This document shows positions 6,608 to 9,811 of a DNA stretch of 9,811 nt, one piece after another (position 1 is the first letter of the stretch; every line of letters begins with the position of its first letter). Both the position numbers and the translations under genes were made by a program. The stretch lies in NCBI GenBank assembly GCA_964562375.1, contig CAZLSW010000098.1:1-9811 (forward strand), written 5' to 3'. The notes beneath the pieces are model-generated. The model had not been told where the DNA came from, made no database searches, and saw only the letters and a list, made by a program, of their open reading frames with translations. The stretch comes from JAJPXC01 sp964562375 (GTDB lineage: Bacteria > Bacteroidota > Bacteroidia > Bacteroidales > Muribaculaceae).

Positions 6608-6663
6608 ACATATTTACATAAATAATTAAATATATATTTACATAAATACATATTTACATAAAC
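6608..6663. repeat. array of seven degenerate octamer repeats
   Basis: From 6608 the sequence divides into seven consecutive 8-bp units with consensus ACATAWWT. Units 1 and 6 are ACATATTT, units 2 and 5 are ACATAAAT, unit 7 is ACATAAAC, and units 3 and 4 are AATTAAAT and ATATATTT. The 12-mer TATTTACATAAA therefore occurs at 6611, 6635 and 6651. The array lies between the convergent RHS fragment and hipA, with no gene over it. No clear intrinsic terminator was seen here; apart from a palindrome CAATCGATTG at 6668-6677, the rest of 6555-6688 appears featureless. Confidence 0.7.
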
Positions 6664-6688
6664 AAGACAATCGATTGGCCGACAACCA

Positions 6689-8173
6689 TTATGGCAAAAG
6701 CGATTCCACGAGTTTCTGGGCTTGGGAAAGGGAGGGGGTGGACAGGTCGATAATAGACATAGCTGCGTATATGTCCATGTTGGGCCGAACGAAGCGACGA
6801 CGCCGACAACCATCGATTGTTGCGCTTACCACATAATGGCCTTTGGCATTGACCGTGATGCGGAAATCGCTCACAGTTCTTCCAGACGAGTCGGTGAAAG
6901 CAATGGGCTCTCGCTTTGGAGTGTCCGCGACGCAGCTGTCAATACGCTCGCTAATAGTTGCCCAGATGATTTGCGACCAAGGCGCGCCTACACCGTGGGC
7001 CTTAGCATACTCCCGGAATTTATGCAACGCTTGCTTTACCTTGTGGAGATGGGTGGCAGCGCGCGGAATATCGTTCTCTCGGGCGAACGCCACCAGGTCG
7101 CTATATGTGATATCTTGCATCTTCCCTCTTATCGACAAGCATCGCTCATGTTGCGGACCCGAGGCGCGCTCGTTGAATATGAATGTCATGTCGTAGGCCG
7201 GGGATAGTCTCCAACGTCCCCCCTCTTCCAACAGGAAAGAGAAATTTTTGTTATGGTCGTCGGTGTTGTTGCCCAACACATTGAATACCATTCGGCGATA
7301 GATCTCCTCAACTTCAGTTTCAGTGCATCCCATCTCGCGGGCCGTGGCCACAAGATCCTCATAGGATGTCGCTTCGGGATTTATAGCCGCGAGCGTCTGC
7401 GCGTGTATTTTTCTACTGTCTTTGCGATCGAATCTTTTGGTCAAGAAATGATTCACACCTGCCACTGGCATTAGTTGGCATTCCTCCATGTCAATGCCTG
7501 CGTCCAAAGCCATTTTGTGGTAAGCCATCTCCAGCTCAGCCATAGGCATCTTGGCATCGCCAAACTTCACCAAACAATAATCAAATCCGTCAAGCCCGTC
7601 GGTTTGCCCCGACCTTATTTCACCGGTATCGGAATTGATAGCCACGATAGCTTTCATCTGACGCCCTCCCGCCGAGGTACCCACGGCCAGCAACGCCTGC
7701 ATAGTCAATTCCTCCCCGGGAAAGATCGCAACATTTTCCCTGTCGGCCAAGACCTTCACCGCTAGTTGGTAGAGCGCGGCCATATCTATGCCACGAGCAC
7801 TCTCCAATTCGCAAGCCGACGGCTCAAACTCCAAGGCGCCCATCCCGCGATGTCCTATGAACATCAATTTGTACAGAGGCGTGACTTGCGATCGAGGAAT
7901 TTTGTTGGCTCTTACCCATTGGTCAAACAACGCATTACCCCATGAGTCGGGTAGCGAGTCGGCAAGAAACGGGGGGAGTCCTTGATAAATGCGTCTGTCA
8001 TCGCCGTAAACAGGCATATGGGGGTTGTAAGTTGACAACGGTAGTAGCAACGGCGCCACATCGGGTCGATGATCAAGCGCCGGATTAAACACGAAGTAGG
8101 TGGTGCGACGACGCTCGTCCCACACCAATCGGCCAAGCTCCTGGCCCCAAAGATTTACTTTTAGGAAATTCAT
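6689..8173 (-). CDS. hipA: HipA-family serine/threonine kinase toxin with C-terminal extension
   Basis: A 494-aa HipA-type kinase, the toxin of a type II toxin-antitoxin pair; E. coli HipA phosphorylates glutamyl-tRNA synthetase and blocks translation. Residues about 3-110 form the HipA N-terminal domain. VGTSAGGRQMKAIVA (164-178) is the glycine-rich ATP loop, and its Ser167 may correspond to the autophosphorylated Ser150 of E. coli. KRFDR is at 246-250. NTDDHNKN (303-310) is the catalytic loop, with Asp305 as the likely base. SPAYDM (324-329) holds the metal-binding Asp328. All key kinase residues are present, so it should be active. The E. coli protein is about 440 aa; the extra length here is mainly C-terminal, about 415-494, and contains a basic CRRRRF patch (456-461). 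The start overlaps the hipB stop as ATGA, giving translational coupling. The target cannot be told from sequence. Confidence 0.95.
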   Translation of the reverse strand: MNFLKVNLWGQELGRLVWDERRRTTYFVFNPALDHRPDVAPLLLPLSTYNPHMPVYGDDRRIYQGLPPFLADSLPDSWGNALFDQWVRANKIPRSQVTPLYKLMFIGHRGMGALEFEPSACELESARGIDMAALYQLAVKVLADRENVAIFPGEELTMQALLAVGTSAGGRQMKAIVAINSDTGEIRSGQTDGLDGFDYCLVKFGDAKMPMAELEMAYHKMALDAGIDMEECQLMPVAGVNHFLTKRFDRKDSRKIHAQTLAAINPEATSYEDLVATAREMGCTETEVEEIYRRMVFNVLGNNTDDHNKNFSFLLEEGGRWRLSPAYDMTFIFNERASGPQHERCLSIRGKMQDITYSDLVAFARENDIPRAATHLHKVKQALHKFREYAKAHGVGAPWSQIIWATISERIDSCVADTPKREPIAFTDSSGRTVSDFRITVNAKGHYVVSATIDGCRRRRFVRPNMDIYAAMSIIDLSTPSLSQAQKLVESLLP

Positions 8174-8484
8174 GATTTCGGATGTCGTACGCGTTGTTTC
8201 TTCTTCAAATTATCATCGTAAAGATATGGCGACTCGGGGAGCTCGGGAATCATTTTATCCCATCCTTCCTCAATCCCCAAGGAGCGCATAAGCTTGAGCA
8301 AAACACTGAAGGAGATATCGGCCATGTTGCCAGTTTCGAGCTTATAGAGAGTGGTCATCCCTACGCCCGCGGCCTCGGAAAGCTGCTTGCGCGTCATATT
8401 CAGACGCATACGATAATCCCTAAGACGCGCCCCTAAGATTCCTAATATCTCCGGTGGTGTCTGCGACTTATATGTATATATCAT
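8170..8484 (-). CDS. hipB: HipB-like XRE-family helix-turn-helix antitoxin
   Basis: A 104-aa protein with an XRE/HTH_3 domain at residues about 14-70: LGARLRDYRMRLNMTRKQLSEAAGVG, then TTLYKLETGNMADISFSVLLKLMRSLG, the usual helix-turn-helix followed by the ExG turn. It is the first gene of the operon and overlaps hipA by 4 bp. In HipBA systems this protein neutralises the kinase and represses the shared promoter by binding operator repeats as a dimer. The C-terminal tail (KKKQRVRHPKS) is basic and probably flexible. Position next to hipA and the domain make the call firm; direct orthology to E. coli HipB is not claimed. Confidence 0.9.
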   Translation of the reverse strand: MIYTYKSQTPPEILGILGARLRDYRMRLNMTRKQLSEAAGVGMTTLYKLETGNMADISFSVLLKLMRSLGIEEGWDKMIPELPESPYLYDDNLKKKQRVRHPKS

Positions 8485-8494
8485 AATTTTGATA
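8479..8494 (-). promoter_or_regulatory. candidate HipB operator overlapping the hipB start codon
   Basis: TATC at 8479-8482 and GATA at 8491-8494 form a TATC-N8-GATA inverted pair over the hipB start codon. E. coli HipB operators have TATCC and GGATA half-sites, so the half-site core is alike. The region is AT-rich, and short pairs of this kind occur by chance. Confidence 0.3.
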
Positions 8495-8514
8495 GTTATA
8501 GTTATAAATACAAC

Positions 8515-8536
8515 ATATCATTCACTTTTGTGATAT
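8515..8536 (-). promoter_or_regulatory. candidate HipB operator at the hipBA transcription start
   Basis: ATATCA at 8515-8520 and TGATAT at 8531-8536 form a 6-bp inverted repeat. A second, slightly offset inverted repeat TCAC-TTTT-GTGA lies inside it at 8522-8533. It begins about 9 bp downstream of the hipBA -7 element, where a bound repressor would block initiation. Its centre is 39 bp from that of the other candidate, close to four helical turns. Binding by HipB is an inference. Confidence 0.4.
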
Positions 8537-8544
8537 TAATGACG

Positions 8545-8576
8545 CAAAGATAATCATTGGTTTTCAAATATCCAAA
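8545..8576 (-). promoter_or_regulatory. hipBA promoter, Bacteroidetes type
   Basis: Read on the minus strand, TTTG (8576-8573), a 20-bp spacer and TATCTTTG (8552-8545) match the Bacteroidetes consensus TTTG-N19-21-TAnnTTTG exactly. Transcription would start near 8538, giving a leader of about 55 nt before hipB. No other promoter-like site is closer to the hipB start. Confidence 0.65.
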
Positions 8577-8606
8577 TCCGAGGGCGTCCAACCCTTGAAA
8601 AAGTAG

Positions 8607-8639
8607 CAACTCAGAAATAAACAACTCAGAAATAAACAA
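8607..8639. repeat. 15-bp tandem duplication between divergent promoters
   Basis: CAACTCAGAAATAAA occurs at 8607-8621 and again directly at 8622-8636, followed by the first three bases of a third copy. It separates the leftward hipBA promoter from the rightward promoter and stops one base before the TTTG element at 8640. The exactness of the copies suggests a recent duplication. Confidence 0.75.
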
Positions 8640-8671
8640 TTTGGCAATCACGTTAAATATGACTATTTTTG
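8640..8671 (+). promoter_or_regulatory. rightward promoter, Bacteroidetes type, divergent from hipBA
   Basis: TTTG (8640-8643), a 20-bp spacer and TATTTTTG (8664-8671) match TTTG-N19-21-TAnnTTTG exactly. Predicted transcription starts near 8678, about 157 nt before the membrane-protein start at 8836. In between are only very short frames (13 codons from 8691, 11 from 8736, 10 from 8778) and one hairpin; nothing else is seen in 8485-8835 beyond the listed sites. Confidence 0.55.
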
Positions 8672-8730
8672 CAAAACATTCTTGGAAACAATGAAAGATG
8701 CACTCATCTCCCGGCAAACGAATACGGTGT

Positions 8731-8763
8731 GACCGATGGCAAACATAAAAGTATCGGTCTTTT
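8731..8763 (+). terminator. possible weak terminator or attenuator hairpin in the leader
   Basis: GACCGAT (8731-8737) pairs with ATCGGTC (8753-8759), extended by one G-U pair, around a 13-nt loop. TTTT follows at 8760-8763. The stem is short and the T-run brief, so termination would be partial at best. With the promoter upstream it could end a transcript of about 85 nt or modulate read-through into the membrane-protein gene. Confidence 0.3.
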
Positions 8764-8835
8764 GGAGGTGACGAAGGATGATATGTTCAAAACTTAAACT
8801 TTATAATTAATTGAAACAAAACAACTTTTGTACTT

Positions 8836-9714
8836 ATGGCACAATTATCGGAAGAGAGAATTCTGGGGATTTGGTTGCCGGTGACGGCGGTCGCGGCGAT
8901 GGCGCTGACACTCGTCGCATTGGCCACGAAGGAGGTGGTTTCGGCTGGGACCACACTTGCTCTGGGTGGTTGCTCGGGGGCGGTTTGGCTGGCAGTCGTG
9001 GTAGAGCTTATGCTCGTTTATGAGGCGTTGGTGGAACGTTGGTTCAGTAAGGATAGATCCGTATGGGCGACAGCTTGGTTTGTCATTAGCTTAGCGCTGA
9101 CAGTGTGGCTCACCCCGGACAAGGATCTTAAGATTGCAACTTTCGCGATAGCCGCAGGGATATTCGCCGTTTTGTTCTTCCTCCCTTACTTCGTCGTGAG
9201 GAAGTTTTATAAAGACCGGAAACCGATGTTAAAACCTGTTGTGACCCCAATGGCTGCGGAAGCTACCAAACCACTTTCCAAGCAGGAGGAGGAAAAACGG
9301 CATTACCGGGAGGCCATTGACGCTATCCCAGCGAAAACACTCAACTCTATTCCTGAGCTCCTCCGCACCGACAACGGGAAGTTCCTGTTCGTGTTGTTCC
9401 GCGAGAGCGACTATCTCGACGAGAAATTCATGCCTACGAAGGTGGGTCAGAGCGGAGGCATTAACCAGTCGCTCTATTCGTTCGTGGCCCACACCATCAC
9501 CTCGGCCCTGAGGATCAAGATGCACAAGTGGCCCGACTTTGAGAGTTGGTGGAGACTGAACGAACCGTCCAAAAAACTCCACGACTACAAGCAAGCCACC
9601 AAGGACAAGCCCAACGAGGATCAAAAGCACATTGCCATAATCATGCGCAAGGCCACCCGACTGCGTCCCGAATTGGAGACGAGCGCCATCCGCAAGATGC
9701 TCCTCAAATACTGA
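8836..9714 (+). CDS. unrecognised four-helix membrane protein with C-terminal cytoplasmic domain
   Basis: A 292-aa protein that I cannot assign to a family. Four hydrophobic helices lie at residues about 9-31, 39-63, 74-92 and 100-121. A basic segment follows (VRKFYKDRKP, 121-130), so by the positive-inside rule the C-terminal half should be cytoplasmic. Residues 148-162 (SKQEEEKRHYREAID) are charged and helical, a likely linker. The domain at about 163-292 contains LLRTDNGKFLFVLFRES (175-191), an aromatic patch WPDFESWWRLNEP (232-244) and a basic tail. No catalytic motif is obvious. The start fits the helix topology, and no strong ribosome binding site precedes it. It stands alone between the divergent promoter region and an intrinsic terminator, so it is a single-gene unit. 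The first helical half is richer in GC than the leader. A defence or signalling role is possible but has no support in the sequence. Confidence 0.8.
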   Translation: MAQLSEERILGIWLPVTAVAAMALTLVALATKEVVSAGTTLALGGCSGAVWLAVVVELMLVYEALVERWFSKDRSVWATAWFVISLALTVWLTPDKDLKIATFAIAAGIFAVLFFLPYFVVRKFYKDRKPMLKPVVTPMAAEATKPLSKQEEEKRHYREAIDAIPAKTLNSIPELLRTDNGKFLFVLFRESDYLDEKFMPTKVGQSGGINQSLYSFVAHTITSALRIKMHKWPDFESWWRLNEPSKKLHDYKQATKDKPNEDQKHIAIIMRKATRLRPELETSAIRKMLLKY

Positions 9715-9735
9715 AATCATTCCAAAAAACGACAG

Positions 9736-9766
9736 TCCCGTCACTCCCAATGTGGCGGGATTTTTT
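9736..9766 (+). terminator. rho-independent terminator after the membrane-protein gene
   Basis: TCCCGTCAC (9736-9744) pairs with GTGGCGGGA (9752-9760) through nine pairs including one G-U, with a 7-nt loop, and six T residues follow (9761-9766). It lies 22 bp after the stop codon. An A-run at 9724-9729 could make it work in the other direction as well. Confidence 0.88.
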
Positions 9767-9811
9767 GTGCGTCTACGAACGCTACGATCGGCTCAAAAAG
9801 TCATGAAAAAC

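Noticed and set aside
6608..6663. CRISPR array
   Set aside because: The units are 8 bp with no spacers, and no cas-like gene is in the window.
6678..6813. 12-bp direct repeat GCCGACAACCAT at 6678-6689 and 6802-6813
   Set aside because: One copy overlaps the hipA stop codon and the other is inside hipA. No other element edge coincides, so chance or local duplication is enough.
6722..7207. Plus-strand frames of 161 and 117 codons opposite hipA
   Set aside because: They lie antisense to conserved HipA residues and their translations show no recognisable pattern.
8663..8797. Open frame ending KSIGLLEVTKDDMFKT before the TAA at 8795
   Set aside because: It looked like a gene remnant, but it has no good start, is only about 44 codons long and overlaps a promoter and hairpin. 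I could not tie it to a family.
9803..9811. ATG AAA AAC at the right edge as the start of another gene
   Set aside because: Only three codons are visible, so coding cannot be judged.

Overview
The window looks like an accessory region of a Bacteroidales chromosome. Three things support this: an RHS protein with a Bacteroidetes-type N-terminal region and the NPVNxxDxxG core end; promoter-like sequences matching the Bacteroidetes pattern TTTG-N20-TAnnTTTG; and genes without strong Shine-Dalgarno sequences. A GC-rich member such as Muribaculaceae is plausible, but the genus cannot be fixed from sequence reading alone.

Layout. 1-59 is the 3' end of an upstream gene. 60-300 holds a perfect 12-bp inverted repeat and a possible promoter. 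301-3630 encodes a secreted RHS polymorphic-toxin protein of 1109 aa. Its GC-rich core changes abruptly near 3032 to an AT-richer, unrelated C-terminal tip that looks like a circularly permuted NlpC/papain-type cysteine enzyme (His932, Cys1039). Two overlapping small membrane-protein genes follow (3635-3940, 3933-4265). They are diverged paralogues of each other and are the likely immunity genes. 4276-5055 is an orphan RHS tip: about 110 bp of the same core end is joined at the same breakpoint to a different toxin with an L,D-transpeptidase-like His...Ser-x-Gly-Cys motif. It is followed 4 bp later by a 359-aa protein with a signal peptide and MORN_2/YwqK-like repeats (5060-6139), the likely periplasmic immunity protein. 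6144-6554 is a scar: the start of an IS3-type transposase orfA fused in frame to another displaced piece of the RHS core.

6555-6688 separates convergent genes and contains an array of seven degenerate octamers. On the minus strand lies a hipB-hipA type II toxin-antitoxin operon (8484 to 6689) with an ATGA overlap, a good promoter and two candidate operators. The HipA has an unexplained C-terminal extension. A divergent promoter at 8640-8671 faces right, into a long leader with a hairpin. 8836-9714 encodes an unrecognised four-helix membrane protein with a cytoplasmic domain, closed by a strong intrinsic terminator at 9736-9766.

How the parts fit. The RHS gene, its immunity pair, the orphan tip and its immunity gene form a tip-exchange locus. 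Recombination in the shared core end could replace the present toxin with the orphan one, while the old immunity genes are kept. The immunity types fit the proposed targets: membrane proteins opposite a possibly membrane-acting enzyme, and an exported protein opposite a peptidoglycan enzyme. The hipBA operon and the membrane protein are adjacent accessory genes with no visible functional link to the RHS locus.
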